Shown here: positions 21,429 to 31,023 of the stretch, in pieces
Layout of the letters: each line of letters opens with the position of its first letter
Position numbering within the stretch: position 1 is the stretch's first letter
NCBI GenBank assembly: GCA_002494495.1
Contig: DACB01000016.1
Coordinates: 193,877 to 257,876, forward strand
Reading direction: 5' to 3'
Source of the DNA: Methanobacterium sp. UBA294
GTDB taxonomy: Archaea; Methanobacteriota; Methanobacteria; Methanobacteriales; Methanobacteriaceae
DNA length: 64,000 bases
Made by a program: the position numbers and the translations under genes
Notes under the pieces: model-generated
Told to the model about the DNA's origin: nothing
Databases searched by the model: none
Seen by the model: the letters and a program-made list of their open reading frames with translations, nothing else

Positions 21429-21650
21429 TTACAATGATTTTATTAAAATTAAAATACCAAGTAACACGATTATTATTGGTCCAGCCTGCTCCTGTATAAT
21501 GGAATATGGTATAATTCCCACATTCACACCGTACCATATGAGCCCCACAACTATCAGGAGTATGCTGATGTATATTCCCCACTTATTACTCTTTCTCTTG
21601 GGTTTGTTGTAAGTGGTTTCATCCACTTTCATGCCTGTATCTCCATTCAT
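21429..21650 (-). CDS. Small membrane protein with two hydrophobic segments
   Basis: A 73-residue protein: a charged N-terminus (about 25 residues with KPKRKSNK) then two hydrophobic helices separated by a short loop containing QEQAGP. I do not recognise a named family, though it resembles short LiaI-LiaF-like or DUF5668-type membrane segments. The ATG at 21650 is preferred to an upstream start at 21689 because AGGGG lies just before it. The gene is next to the class III pilin on the same strand, 100 bases downstream of it. Confidence 0.7.
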   Translation of the reverse strand: MNGDTGMKVDETTYNKPKRKSNKWGIYISILLIVVGLIWYGVNVGIIPYSIIQEQAGPIIIVLLGILILIKSL

Positions 21651-21750
21651 AATAAAACCCCTACATTTTTGTTTATAATTATTTATCAATTCTTATATTA
21701 ATTATTAAAACTTTGATGTAGTGCAACTTATTAAACAAGCACTAAGGCTA

Positions 21751-22149
21751 TCACAACTCATTAACAAGTTCTATGATGTAGTTGTGCCTGCCGGTTGCTA
21801 GATTTAACTTTGAACCATCGTTCGTCGCTGTATAACCATTATCTGCCAATGATTTTTCAATACTTTGTAATATAGTATCTTTGATGGAATCAACAGAACT
21901 AGAGAAGTGTACCTGGATAGTGATGTCATTTTCACCATTGGTATCAAGACTGGTTACCCTAACTGGTTGCATAGTTGGATTTAATGTAGATGCAAAGGTG
22001 GTACCATTTTCTGCCCCCATTTTAACTGCAGTAACTACTGAATTCACTTCACTTTCTTCAGCAATAACCCAACCAAATATGATAACAAACATCATCACTA
22101 TTGCTGCTAAAAGAATGTATTCTACAGAAATTTGTCCTCTTTGATCCAT
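21751..22149 (-). CDS. Class III signal peptide pilin-like protein
   Basis: A 132-residue secreted or surface pilin-like protein. The N-terminus MDQRGQISVEYILLAAIVMM has the archaeal class III prepilin motif (Gly then QxSxEY and a hydrophobic stretch), expected to be cleaved between Gly and Gln by an EppA-type peptidase; such a peptidase is encoded at 32631-33815. The mature part is about 125 residues of mixed strand and helix. It is divergent from a plus-strand operon of further pilin-like proteins across a 239-base promoter region. Confidence 0.88.
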   Translation of the reverse strand: MDQRGQISVEYILLAAIVMMFVIIFGWVIAEESEVNSVVTAVKMGAENGTTFASTLNPTMQPVRVTSLDTNGENDITIQVHFSSSVDSIKDTILQSIEKSLADNGYTATNDGSKLNLATGRHNYIIELVNEL

Positions 22150-22388
22150 TTTATCATTTTACCCTTTGTATAATCTTACTAATATAATTTTTTTGAATAA
22201 TAAAAAAAATATCATACAAGTAGCTCAATAAGTAATACTATTTGCTCAAAACTTATATATATTAATATAAAAGAAAATAAATAACAATTATAAATATTTT
22301 AGATAATATAGGACTTGTTTGGGAAATTAAGAATGATAAATGCGTGGGAAAAAATGGGCATAAAAAAATATCATTCCGGTGATTAAGT

Positions 22389-23285
22389 ATGGGATTTCTG
22401 GATGATGATTCAAAGGGATTTCTACTCTCCATGGACCTACTTATAGCAATTATCCCATTAACCATTGTCATGGGTATGATGGTCGCTGATATGGATAATA
22501 TGCTTTATACTGTTCAAAGCAGTGTATATCAAACTTCACTGGAAAGAGTAGGAGCCGACACAGTGAATACCCTTATTAAGACTTCTGGTAGTCCGTATAA
22601 CTGGGAAGAGATAGGTGAACCTCAAATTATTGGACTGGCTAAATATGATATTATGAAGAATGCATCTGAAGCTAATTATCTGTCGCCAGATAAATTGGCA
22701 CGTGTAGATGAATCTCATGTCACAGATTTAACTGGTCCAGGTTATGGCTTTTATTTAACAATCAATACTGTGGAAGATAACCGGGAAATTTTACAACTAG
22801 GCACCGAACCTTCTGTACCAGAAGATATCCCCAACATTGTAAGGATCGAAAGAATAGTTTTAAGTTCTAATTTTAAGCAAATTGTCTCATTAAAGGACCT
22901 AATTAGAGATGCTGGTATTCCCAGGACTTATACCGCTGAATTCCCAACCAATCAATATTCAATTGAGGCTTATGATTACTGGGTTTTGGTAGATAACAGA
23001 GGATATAATTCCGCTACGGTAGATGTGAATAACAACAACGTTGTACCTTCCAATGATTTTAGTCAACATATTGATTTGATTAAAAGGAATATTAATGACA
23101 CATATATGCATAATTCCACTTCTTATGAAAATAACATAGTTAACGTTAGAACCGAAAGTAATCCTGGAGCTTCTATGGATGTTTATATAATTGGAGTTCC
23201 TAAGGGGACCCCTGAAAGCGAAATAAATTTAGATAAAGCCAGATTAAAACCATCCAGATTTGTATTCTTCATATGGACAGTTTAA
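22389..23285 (+). CDS. Pilin-like surface protein with variant leader
   Basis: A 298-residue protein beginning MGFLDDDSKGFLLSMDLLIA followed by a hydrophobic segment. The short acidic leader ending Lys-Gly and the hydrophobic stretch resemble class III prepilins, but the QxSxE motif is replaced by FLLSMD. The rest is extracellular-like with predicted strands and no cysteines. It is the first gene of a plus-strand run; the following two genes share leaders of the same style, so the three probably form one surface assembly. TATA-like AACTTATATATATTA lies about 130 bases upstream. Confidence 0.75.
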   Translation: MGFLDDDSKGFLLSMDLLIAIIPLTIVMGMMVADMDNMLYTVQSSVYQTSLERVGADTVNTLIKTSGSPYNWEEIGEPQIIGLAKYDIMKNASEANYLSPDKLARVDESHVTDLTGPGYGFYLTINTVEDNREILQLGTEPSVPEDIPNIVRIERIVLSSNFKQIVSLKDLIRDAGIPRTYTAEFPTNQYSIEAYDYWVLVDNRGYNSATVDVNNNNVVPSNDFSQHIDLIKRNINDTYMHNSTSYENNIVNVRTESNPGASMDVYIIGVPKGTPESEINLDKARLKPSRFVFFIWTV

Positions 23286-23313
23286 TAAAATAAAACAAAA
23301 ATAGGCGATGTAA

Positions 23314-25485
23314 ATGGATGAACGAGGATTTATATTTACTTCAGATGCTACATTGGCACTGATAGTCATATTTATTGTTAGCGCCTCTATTACAGCCTAT
23401 ATTATGGCCCCCTACTTCATGGGACAGGAACAACAACATCTACAAGCACTGGCTTCAGATACTCTGGAAACCATGGAAAAGGATGGTACATTGACACTTG
23501 CTGCTGTTAAATATAATCAAAAGGATGTCACAAGCGCAAATCAAATATTAGACTCCCGTTTAAGCCTATTGATCCCGGAAGATACTGGTTATAAACTGAA
23601 CATGTTGGGCTATGACGTGGGTAATAATAGTCGCATATTGATGGCCGACAATACAGCCACCGCAGTAAGGGTTATATCGGGACCCGATGAAGGTTACCTG
23701 GGCAGGGCATGGTATAAACAGGAAGAAGTTTTGTTTGAAGATAAAGAAATCAACGTCATCGGCACTGTATGGAATTTCCATAACTATTTAGCCAATTTTC
23801 AACCATGGAAGGATAATGGTTTATACAATCGACAATATTGGGGTGTGACTGGTTACAGTGGCCCTGGTACACCGCAAAACATACAATTCTCCATCCCTGA
23901 GGGTGCAGTTATTCACAACGCATTCTTCCTACAGGGAACAAATAACGTATCAGCAAGAAATTATATTCATTCATCATTTGGGACCCAACTTACCATAAAT
24001 GGGCACAATTATGGAAATACCACCCCCTTTACCTTGTTATACCCCCGAGTAAGTTCGACGGGAACCATTACCCAAGGATTAGTATATAATTACAAAGGAG
24101 ATATTGATGCTGCACATCTAAATCCCGGGGCTAATAATGAGTTCCATGTGTATTTCAACCATCAGAATTTACTACGTTCCAATTATGATTACAATATGCC
24201 CTGGTTTTCAATAATAGCTAATTATACTACAACCATACAGGTTCCTGCAGGTATTTTAAGTTTAGATGAAACTTTTCCAGATGCTGCAGGATTAGCTAAA
24301 CCTGCAAATGCAGGGGGTTACTATGGTAAAATTTATAATTTAGCAACAGGAGAAGTCACTAACCTTACTGAACGCAGAGTAATGTCTTGGGCCAATTTTA
24401 AAGATAACAATAGAAATTTATTAGATGATTATGATGATGGAATACCCCTTGTTTTAGAAGATGTTGATGGTAGCGAAGATGGATCCGCTGTAAGTGTGGT
24501 TAAAGAATTTAACATACCAGAAAACGCCCGAATTTTTGACGGATACGTTAACATAAATGCTTATGGTGCTGTAGATAACGCGTTAGTCGAAGTTTGGGAC
24601 GGTTCTCAATGGAGAGCAGTTTTTTGTTCATTCAATTTTAAAGAAACTCCATCTTCAGGTGCAACAGCTTATTCTGCTGGTGATGGTTACGGGAACACCC
24701 CGGGCATAATATACATTGGCGATAAATTACATACAGGTAATAACAAAGTAAGGATCACTGTGTGGGACAACGTACCCAGTAACGATTACGATCTGGTGGG
24801 ATTAGTGGATTCCAAACTGTATGTAAGTTATTCATTTTTACCAATTAAATGGGACACCTATGCATTCCCTAGTTACCAAGCTAGAGCTAATCAAAAAGCT
24901 ACATTTGGTGGAGACGTTAATAATCCTAGTAATGGCCGAACATTCACAATAGGTCCTGATGCTACGAAAGTGTATTTATTTACAGGTTTAGGTACAACCA
25001 GTCAACACATGACAGTTGAAGTTAGAAATTCTACCAGTGGATGGGCAACGCTCTACAATAGTGATACCATACCTTATATGATAGATCTAGCAGCTTTAGA
25101 TGCAGAAAGTGCCCATAGATTTACCACTGGCACACCTTCAAATTATACATTAAAACAGGGTTCAAGTTACAGGGTTAGAGTAAACGTAACCGCCCCAGAA
25201 GCATGGAAATCAGGTGATGGTGCATCTAATCCCAGTACCTATGGAAATCCCACCATATTTTCCGGTACTAGAATTGCTGTAATTTACCCTAAATTTTTAC
25301 AGAATAAATGGAGTACATCCTTTAACAGTACTGCTGAGGCAGCTAAAGCTCAGGCATTGGCCGATTTAATTGAAGAACTAAGTCAATCAGGTATAACTGT
25401 AGATCCAAATGTGATTCAAACAGAAGCAATTTATACTGGTAATCTTCCTGAAGCTATACCTGTAAGGTTAGATTTATGGAAATAA
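23314..25485 (+). CDS. Large adhesin-like protein with pilin-type leader
   Basis: A 723-residue secreted protein. It starts MDERGFIFTSDATLALIVIF with a short charged leader and a single hydrophobic helix, then about 690 residues rich in Asn, Thr, Tyr and Gly, with jelly-roll-like segments (for example NARIFDGYVNINAYGAVD and the VEVWDGSQWR region). No enzyme motif was found. The lack of a second membrane segment and the leader style suggest it is anchored or assembled through its N-terminal helix, like a tip adhesin. A 28-base gap links it to the preceding gene. Confidence 0.75.
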   Translation: MDERGFIFTSDATLALIVIFIVSASITAYIMAPYFMGQEQQHLQALASDTLETMEKDGTLTLAAVKYNQKDVTSANQILDSRLSLLIPEDTGYKLNMLGYDVGNNSRILMADNTATAVRVISGPDEGYLGRAWYKQEEVLFEDKEINVIGTVWNFHNYLANFQPWKDNGLYNRQYWGVTGYSGPGTPQNIQFSIPEGAVIHNAFFLQGTNNVSARNYIHSSFGTQLTINGHNYGNTTPFTLLYPRVSSTGTITQGLVYNYKGDIDAAHLNPGANNEFHVYFNHQNLLRSNYDYNMPWFSIIANYTTTIQVPAGILSLDETFPDAAGLAKPANAGGYYGKIYNLATGEVTNLTERRVMSWANFKDNNRNLLDDYDDGIPLVLEDVDGSEDGSAVSVVKEFNIPENARIFDGYVNINAYGAVDNALVEVWDGSQWRAVFCSFNFKETPSSGATAYSAGDGYGNTPGIIYIGDKLHTGNNKVRITVWDNVPSNDYDLVGLVDSKLYVSYSFLPIKWDTYAFPSYQARANQKATFGGDVNNPSNGRTFTIGPDATKVYLFTGLGTTSQHMTVEVRNSTSGWATLYNSDTIPYMIDLAALDAESAHRFTTGTPSNYTLKQGSSYRVRVNVTAPEAWKSGDGASNPSTYGNPTIFSGTRIAVIYPKFLQNKWSTSFNSTAEAAKAQALADLIEELSQSGITVDPNVIQTEAIYTGNLPEAIPVRLDLWK

Positions 25486-25503
25486 TTATGTGTAGTGATA
25501 AAA

Positions 25504-26550
25504 ATGGATGAAAAAGGATTTGCTTTCACACCACTTACGTATCTACTTATTATTCCAGTTCTGGTAATCGCCATATCATATGGGAACATAATTGATGAAG
25601 CAAGTTTGATTGGTAGTTTGATTATTGGTGGTGATGTGACATATAGTTCTGCAACTACCTTATTTTCGGCAATGGAAAAGGGTGCCAATGATGCTGGTAG
25701 AAATTCCGCTTATAATGCTACTAGGGCAGTTATTGATGATACTGGCTTCTTTACAAGTGGAACCAGTAAGAACTACATAAGAGATAAAGTGATAGACCAA
25801 CTAAACAATCATACCGTAAAGACTGCCTTGGAAGTTGAAAAGCAGACAGGTCGCCAGGTATATATTAACAATATATCAATCAATAGCTACGTTGACAAAC
25901 CCTTTAATTCTGGTAATGTGAATATAACACAGAGTGATCCTTTCGGATTTTATATTAATATAAAGGGCGGAATACCTATTAAAATCGTCCAGCAAGATCA
26001 AGTTTATGAATTAAAAACACCAGATATGTCTACATATGTTTCAATTGAAGGATTAGAAGACCCTTATATCTGGATATACAGTAAATATCGGACCAGTAAT
26101 GTAATATATAAGTACGAGTATGCTACCATCATCGATGGTGAATATGATTTCTACTTCGATGTGAGTGAAGATTCAGATCAAAATCGATTGCATCATCTAT
26201 GGGAGTGTTTAAATGGTACAGATAATCCCAGCACCATAACTCCCCGTCCAAATTATTTCCCTGATCCAGATGGATTGTCCTTTTTCGATAGATTAGAAGG
26301 TAAACATACATCTAACGAACCTGATGAAGTTAAAATGAGTACCTTTATTATTGGTGATCCTCTCATGGAAGATCATGGAGGAAGGGCAACCTCTATTGTA
26401 GATCATGAATATATAACTGGAATACCCGCCTATTACCAGCTTAAATTTGGTAATGACGAATTAAGAGACCCGTTAGGTTCTGTTATTTATTTTTCAAAAA
26501 ATTATGCAGAATTTTTTAAATTCCAAAACAATTATCTAAGTAAAATTTAG
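25504..26550 (+). CDS. Pilin-like surface protein with variant leader
   Basis: A 348-residue protein starting MDEKGFAFTPLTYLLIIPVL followed by a hydrophobic segment and an extracellular region. The leader is nearly the same as in the preceding gene (M-D-E-(R/K)-G-F-x-F-T), showing a shared processing or assembly signal. ATG at 25504 is chosen over an upstream start at 25495 because the shared leader then begins exactly at Met. The region contains several Tyr-rich strands and no cysteines. No known family recognised. Confidence 0.75.
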   Translation: MDEKGFAFTPLTYLLIIPVLVIAISYGNIIDEASLIGSLIIGGDVTYSSATTLFSAMEKGANDAGRNSAYNATRAVIDDTGFFTSGTSKNYIRDKVIDQLNNHTVKTALEVEKQTGRQVYINNISINSYVDKPFNSGNVNITQSDPFGFYINIKGGIPIKIVQQDQVYELKTPDMSTYVSIEGLEDPYIWIYSKYRTSNVIYKYEYATIIDGEYDFYFDVSEDSDQNRLHHLWECLNGTDNPSTITPRPNYFPDPDGLSFFDRLEGKHTSNEPDEVKMSTFIIGDPLMEDHGGRATSIVDHEYITGIPAYYQLKFGNDELRDPLGSVIYFSKNYAEFFKFQNNYLSKI

Positions 26551-26561
26551 AGGTAGTATCT

Positions 26562-26981
26562 TTGAACCTAGACAACAAAGGACAGGGAAGTGTAGAAGTA
26601 CTGTTTGTTATCATCATAGTTTTCGTAATCACCGCAATCTTCGTTGGGACTATAACCAGCACAACTAATAAAACTGAAACTGGCAGTATGGCAGAGGCAA
26701 GGATGCAGGGTGAAAAAATAGCAACTGCAATTAACAATGTTTACAGCCATGGTCCTGGTTATTCTATAAATATAACCATTCCACCATCCCCCACCATGAC
26801 TGCAATGGTTAATGAACCAGAAAATTATGTAACAGTAATCAGTGGGGGGCAGCATGTAGAGATAAAGGTAATACCCATAAATTTAACAGCATTTAATATA
26901 ACCAGTGACCCGGCAGGATTAAATGATATCATATACACCATCTATAACCAAGATGGAAAAGTAAATATTAAGAAGAATTAA
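26562..26981 (+). CDS. Class III signal peptide pilin-like protein
   Basis: A 139-residue protein starting MNLDNKGQGSVEVLFVIIIV. Here the canonical QxSxE-type motif is present (GQGSVEV), so it should be cut by EppA after the Gly. The start is TTG at 26562 with AGAGGTAG seven bases upstream. The segment INNVYSHGPG recurs in the pilin at 32116-32565 as VNVVYSNGPG, so both belong to one family. It is the fourth surface gene of the plus-strand run, after a gap of 11 bases. Confidence 0.85.
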   Translation: MNLDNKGQGSVEVLFVIIIVFVITAIFVGTITSTTNKTETGSMAEARMQGEKIATAINNVYSHGPGYSINITIPPSPTMTAMVNEPENYVTVISGGQHVEIKVIPINLTAFNITSDPAGLNDIIYTIYNQDGKVNIKKN

Positions 26982-27024
26982 AGCTAATTTTGTATTAGAA
27001 TTTGATGAAAACTGGTGATCTAAA

Positions 27025-27423
27025 ATGGATTTACCTGAAGACTGGGAGAAAAAAGCACTACTAATAATAGGGGCTATTTTTATCCTCACTGTGATCTACT
27101 CCTTCAACCCCTTTGTGGGCAACCCAAACAACAACACCATGGAACAATCAACCAGTCAGCCCACCGTAGTTCCTTTCCCTTCAAGTGAAAAGAAAAATAA
27201 AACCGATAACTCCACCGACCAGACTGAAATAACCGAAGAAGATGCAAAAAGGATCGCAGGCCAGGCATACCCGGATTACACAATAGGTACCCCTTCACAG
27301 GGTAGTATAAATGTAAACAACACCGCATATTTTGTTTGGATCGTGCCCTTAACCAAAGATAATACAGCGTCCAAAACCATATATATAGATGTTGACAATG
27401 GAAATATTGTAAAGGAATACTAA
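27025..27423 (+). CDS. Membrane-anchored PepSY-like protein
   Basis: A 132-residue protein with a short cytoplasmic start, one transmembrane helix (about residues 10-26: KALLIIGAIFILTVIYSF), a Ser/Thr/Asn-rich linker and a C-terminal domain of about 60 residues (ITEEDAKRIAGQAYPDYTIG .. TIYIDVDNGNIVKEY) that resembles a PepSY domain. PepSY domains are thought to bind or inhibit peptidases near the cell surface. It follows the pilin cluster by 43 bases on the same strand. Confidence 0.75.
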   Translation: MDLPEDWEKKALLIIGAIFILTVIYSFNPFVGNPNNNTMEQSTSQPTVVPFPSSEKKNKTDNSTDQTEITEEDAKRIAGQAYPDYTIGTPSQGSINVNNTAYFVWIVPLTKDNTASKTIYIDVDNGNIVKEY

Positions 27424-27507
27424 AGGGTAAATTTTTTTAAATCTTTAAACCTCTTAACCATTCCACCAAACTTTTAAATCGTAATTTAACCTATCAAAGA
27501 TGATACT

Positions 27508-28353
27508 ATGGATGTACTTCTTGTAATTATAATGCTGGTGCTTTTTATTTTCTTAATGGTATTTATTTTTTCAACTGCACTTTTAACCCCCCTAATCGGT
27601 AAAAGAAACCTTATATTTGTATTGTCCTTGGGATTCATAGTGGGCCTGATTGGTGGAGCGTTTTTTATAGCACCATTATACGATGATATGCCAGATATGG
27701 CCCGAGCAGTGTTCACCATAAGCTCGGGAAGTCCCCAGGTAATAACGGTTAACATGTCCACCACCAGCAATGTGAATGCGTTTGTAGAAGAAACCAAGAA
27801 GTTAAACGGGGTTAAAGATGTAAATTGTGACAAAATAACCATAAAAACATCCCCCTTCAATTTATCTGACTGGAAGGAGTCCATTGAACAACGTTTACCC
27901 GTCCTTGATCCTAATATTAAAGAGGCCCAGATACCGTCCAACGATACCATGATCCTATATTTAAACGATAACAGTAACCCCACTGAGTTGGTAAAAAAGG
28001 TTGATGAATGGTTGGGCATGATTGGTGGCATAGATGTTGTAAGCAATCTTGCTGAAGTATCTATAACAGTTGAGCCATCACAGGTAGATGCAGTTATCAA
28101 TCAGTTACCAACAGACGAAGTGGTAGTTGACAATATAAGTGGTGATGTAGAAGACCAGATCAGTGCATTTAAAAGGAATCTTCCTGATCCAAATGGCATC
28201 ATCATAATCTGTGGCTTTATAGGATTAATTGTAGGTGCAATCGGCCTATTTATAGATAGCATAAGTCAGTTGTGGGATAAAATCAACCTATGGTTGGCAT
28301 TAAAGTACAGGGAAAATAAGAAGAATAAAAAGAATAGGAAGAAACTGAAGTAA
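27508..28353 (+). CDS. Membrane protein of unknown function
   Basis: A 281-residue protein. Two hydrophobic segments occupy residues about 3-24 and 31-54, then a soluble region of roughly 170 residues with alternating strands and helices, and a third hydrophobic segment near residues 228-250 (IIIICGFIGLIVGAIGLF) followed by a very basic tail (KNKKNRKKLK). This places the middle domain outside and the basic tail inside. I do not recognise the family. It may belong to the surface cluster by position. Confidence 0.7.
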   Translation: MDVLLVIIMLVLFIFLMVFIFSTALLTPLIGKRNLIFVLSLGFIVGLIGGAFFIAPLYDDMPDMARAVFTISSGSPQVITVNMSTTSNVNAFVEETKKLNGVKDVNCDKITIKTSPFNLSDWKESIEQRLPVLDPNIKEAQIPSNDTMILYLNDNSNPTELVKKVDEWLGMIGGIDVVSNLAEVSITVEPSQVDAVINQLPTDEVVVDNISGDVEDQISAFKRNLPDPNGIIIICGFIGLIVGAIGLFIDSISQLWDKINLWLALKYRENKKNKKNRKKLK

Positions 28354-28386
28354 TTCATTTTATAAAGAAATTCCTGAAAATTAAAT

Positions 28387-29067
28387 ATGAAAGCTGCTGT
28401 ACTATTTTCTGGAGGTAAAGACAGTACAATGGCCGCCTATAAGGCCATTGAACAAGGTTTGGAAGTAAAATACCTGATCTCCATGATATCAAGTAATTCA
28501 GAATCCTATATGTTCCACACCAGCAATATCCACATGACAGAACTCGCTGCCCAGGCTATGGACATGCCACTTTCATGTTACAATACACCCGGTATTAAGG
28601 AAAAAGAATTAGATGATCTGAAAATGGTTTTAACTGACATGAAAAACAGGGGAGTGGAGGCAATCTTCTCTGGTGCCATGTACTCCAGCTACCAGAAATC
28701 CAGGATAGATAAATTGTGCCAGGACCTTTCCCTGAAATCAGTAAGCCCCCTGTGGCACAAAGACCCCTATGAGTACATGATGGAACTGGTAGATCTTGAT
28801 TTCAAGATCATACTGGTCAGTGTATCTGCAGCTGGCCTGGATGAATCCTGGCTTGGCAGGGAAATAGATAGGGAATTTTTAGAAGATCTACTAAAAATTC
28901 ACGAGAAACACGGTGTTCACATGTCATTTGAAGGTGGTGAGGCTGAAACCCTTGTTTTGGATTGTCCCCTCTTTAAAAAGAGGATTAAAATCAAGGAAAT
29001 GGATAAGGTATGGGATAAGGACAGTGGACATGTAAATATTAAAAAAGCCGTCTTAGTGGATAAATGA
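28387..29067 (+). CDS. dph6: Diphthine--ammonia ligase (Dph6-type ATP pyrophosphatase)
   Basis: A 226-residue protein with the PP-loop MKAAVLFSGGKDSTMAAYKA at the N-terminus, and the C-terminal EGGEAETLVLDCPLF that is the signature of the Dph6/MJ0570 family. Known members amidate diphthine on elongation factor 2 in the last step of diphthamide synthesis. The other genes of that pathway (dph2, dph5) are not in the window. There is no evident ribosome site, so a leaderless message is possible. A repeated T-rich tail follows the stop codon. Confidence 0.88.
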   Translation: MKAAVLFSGGKDSTMAAYKAIEQGLEVKYLISMISSNSESYMFHTSNIHMTELAAQAMDMPLSCYNTPGIKEKELDDLKMVLTDMKNRGVEAIFSGAMYSSYQKSRIDKLCQDLSLKSVSPLWHKDPYEYMMELVDLDFKIILVSVSAAGLDESWLGREIDREFLEDLLKIHEKHGVHMSFEGGEAETLVLDCPLFKKRIKIKEMDKVWDKDSGHVNIKKAVLVDK

Positions 29068-29118
29068 TCTTTTTAAATAAAATGATCTTTTTAAAGAATA
29101 AAATGAATTTTTTAAAAG
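29064..29118. repeat. Three T-tract repeats after dph6, possible terminator
   Basis: Three near-copies of ATGATCTTTTTAAATAAA begin at 29064, 29082 and 29103, each with a run of five to six T. Archaeal termination commonly uses oligo-T tracts, so this may be a set of serial terminators after dph6. The first copy starts inside the dph6 stop region. Confidence 0.5.
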
Positions 29119-29179
29119 CTAATAATCCAGTTTTCTATGATATTTAACTCCTATTTCTACAGTAGAAAAATAGTGATTT

Positions 29180-29557
29180 TTACTTCTGTAAAGGGGCCAA
29201 CCAGTCAATAAATCCCTCAACATCGTCGGTTTCTATTTTTACCCTTATCTCTCCCAGTGGTGAGTCACCTTCTGTAAAATTTACAGTACCAGAAAAGGCA
29301 GCCTGTTTATTCAGTTTAAAATAAATCACACCATCGTATGATCCATTAATCAGCATCTTACGGGCTGTATTCCTGATCCTGCGAACTTCTAGGGCATCTT
29401 TTAACTTTAAAAGGGAATCCATCCCCCCATTAACTGAAATGTAATCACCAGCCATCACCACCTCATCATAGTCAAACATATTGGAAAGTGTTTTCATGAC
29501 TTTATCAGTGTCTTCTGTGGGATTGATGGGAGTTTGAGCCGTAAATTCACATTTCAT
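29180..29557 (-). CDS. UPF0201 family protein
   Basis: A 125-residue protein matching the archaeal UPF0201 family (COG1325), which consists of small proteins structurally like ribosomal protein L5/exosome-associated folds. The segment INPTEDTDKVMKTLSNMFDY and the end PLGEIRVKIETDDVEGFIDW are typical. Function is unproven. Its start overlaps the end of the UPF0200 gene by 11 bases on the same strand, showing translational coupling; the two are paired in several archaea. Confidence 0.85.
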   Translation of the reverse strand: MKCEFTAQTPINPTEDTDKVMKTLSNMFDYDEVVMAGDYISVNGGMDSLLKLKDALEVRRIRNTARKMLINGSYDGVIYFKLNKQAAFSGTVNFTEGDSPLGEIRVKIETDDVEGFIDWLAPLQK

Positions 29558-30089
29558 TGGTAAGTATGCTCCTTATAATGTTTTTAAATCGTTTCATGGA
29601 ACCTTCATTGACCACCATGAAATCTGCTTGGGCAATAACTTCCCCAATACCAAATTTAAGCTCCCTTTTATCTCTACTTTCAAATTTGGGTTTATCAAGG
29701 GAATCATCGATACGTTTTCTATTTAACAACCTCTTAAACCTGGTCTCTGGTGAGGAATAAACAGATAAAATCTTAAAACCCGGAAAATTCTCCTGGAACA
29801 TCTCTACCTCAAAGGGGCTTCTTATGCCTTCGATGATAAAATGATGAGATGAATTACCAGGGTCACTGGATAAATCCTTAATTTTCTGGATGCATCTTTC
29901 TGCAACCACAAAATCGCCATGTTCTTTTCGGATCTGGACTGCCGTCTCCCCAATATTTGTATTTCTTTTACGGGCTTCCTCCCGGATAACATCGCCCATC
30001 CTAATTATCTCGAAACCCAAATTTCTGGCCACACCAGCAACAATTCCCTTCCCAGACCCGGGCATTCCTGTAACTCCAATTACTTTCAT
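29547..30089 (-). CDS. UPF0200 family nucleotide kinase-like protein
   Basis: A 180-residue P-loop protein. The Walker A motif GMPGSGKG sits at residues 8-15, and the fold resembles adenylate/dephospho-CoA kinases, with IIEGIRSPFEVEMF and basic LNRKRIDDSLDKPKFESRDKRE lid-like segments. The family is archaeal and its substrate is not settled. Upstream on the same strand, with a 114-base gap, is phosphopantothenate synthetase, which hints at a CoA link, but that is inference. Confidence 0.85.
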   Translation of the reverse strand: MKVIGVTGMPGSGKGIVAGVARNLGFEIIRMGDVIREEARKRNTNIGETAVQIRKEHGDFVVAERCIQKIKDLSSDPGNSSHHFIIEGIRSPFEVEMFQENFPGFKILSVYSSPETRFKRLLNRKRIDDSLDKPKFESRDKRELKFGIGEVIAQADFMVVNEGSMKRFKNIIRSILTNEM

Positions 30090-30203
30090 GTTTATCTATA
30101 CCATTCTTTTGTTTAGAGATAATTAATTTTTATTTATTTTTACAGAGATTAATCATATTTATTTACAGGGAATATGATTCCTGCATTAGTTAAGAACAAT
30201 TCA

Positions 30204-30962
30204 TCAGGATAATGACTCCAACATCAACTTCAGTGAATCCTGCAGATTCTGCTGGTTATCAAATCCATCCACTATATCCTGAAGGGTAGATGTACCCATC
30301 AACTGAAGCCTTTTTACTTCCTGGATAAGTTGGGGCATGACCCTCACCAGATTATCAACAATAGTTACGGTGGCTGTTTTAGCTGTCCTGGAAAGTGGAT
30401 TAAGGTCAACAGTTACTACCTTTTTTCCATTTGATACTAAAGCTTGGGCCCGGTCCCCATCTTCCAATGGTACCAATACAACATCTGCCCTATATATACC
30501 TTCCCTGCTTACCCTTGATCGGGGGCTCTCCAGTCCTGTTATATGCTTGGGGTCATCCTCATCACCCAGCACTTCTGCGGCACCAGCATCATTTAAAACC
30601 TTCTTTATTGCCTGTACTCTTTCAGGTGTGCGGTAGAATAGGTTAATCTCAATTTTAGCATCTAATGTACTGGCCAGTTCAACTACCTTCTCAGGCACCA
30701 GTGCAGCGGTGTTCCCGTTAACTGATATAACCGGGTTTTCTGCAAGTAAAAGGGTGGCTGCTGCTGTTTCAATAGCCTTTTTTGCAACTGATGATGTTTC
30801 CTCACCCAACAGGTAGTCGAATGCTTCTCCCCTACCATAGGCTATTAATCCTGAATCTGCAAGGACTCCTGACTTATAGGCATCTACTACTTTGGCCCTG
30901 AGTTTCAAAGACTCATATCGGGGATGATCAGGGGGTATGTCATGTGAATCTTTCGAGTTCAT
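30204..30962 (-). CDS. 4-phosphopantoate--beta-alanine ligase (archaeal phosphopantothenate synthetase)
   Basis: The archaeal enzyme that joins 4-phosphopantoate to beta-alanine using ATP, replacing the bacterial PanC/CoaA order in CoA synthesis. The 252-residue protein has the family features PPDHPRYESLKLRAKVVDAY near the start, GLIAYGRGEAFDYLLGE, NGNTAALVPEKVVELA and ADVVLVPLEDGDRAQAL with VTVDLNPLSRTA. Length is normal. It is followed downstream by the UPF0200 gene. Confidence 0.93.
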   Translation of the reverse strand: MNSKDSHDIPPDHPRYESLKLRAKVVDAYKSGVLADSGLIAYGRGEAFDYLLGEETSSVAKKAIETAAATLLLAENPVISVNGNTAALVPEKVVELASTLDAKIEINLFYRTPERVQAIKKVLNDAGAAEVLGDEDDPKHITGLESPRSRVSREGIYRADVVLVPLEDGDRAQALVSNGKKVVTVDLNPLSRTAKTATVTIVDNLVRVMPQLIQEVKRLQLMGTSTLQDIVDGFDNQQNLQDSLKLMLESLS

Positions 30963-31023
30963 AATTTGAAACCTTTAAAAGTCGATTAAATTAAAAATTT
31001 GGGAATTTGCTAAAATAAAAAGT

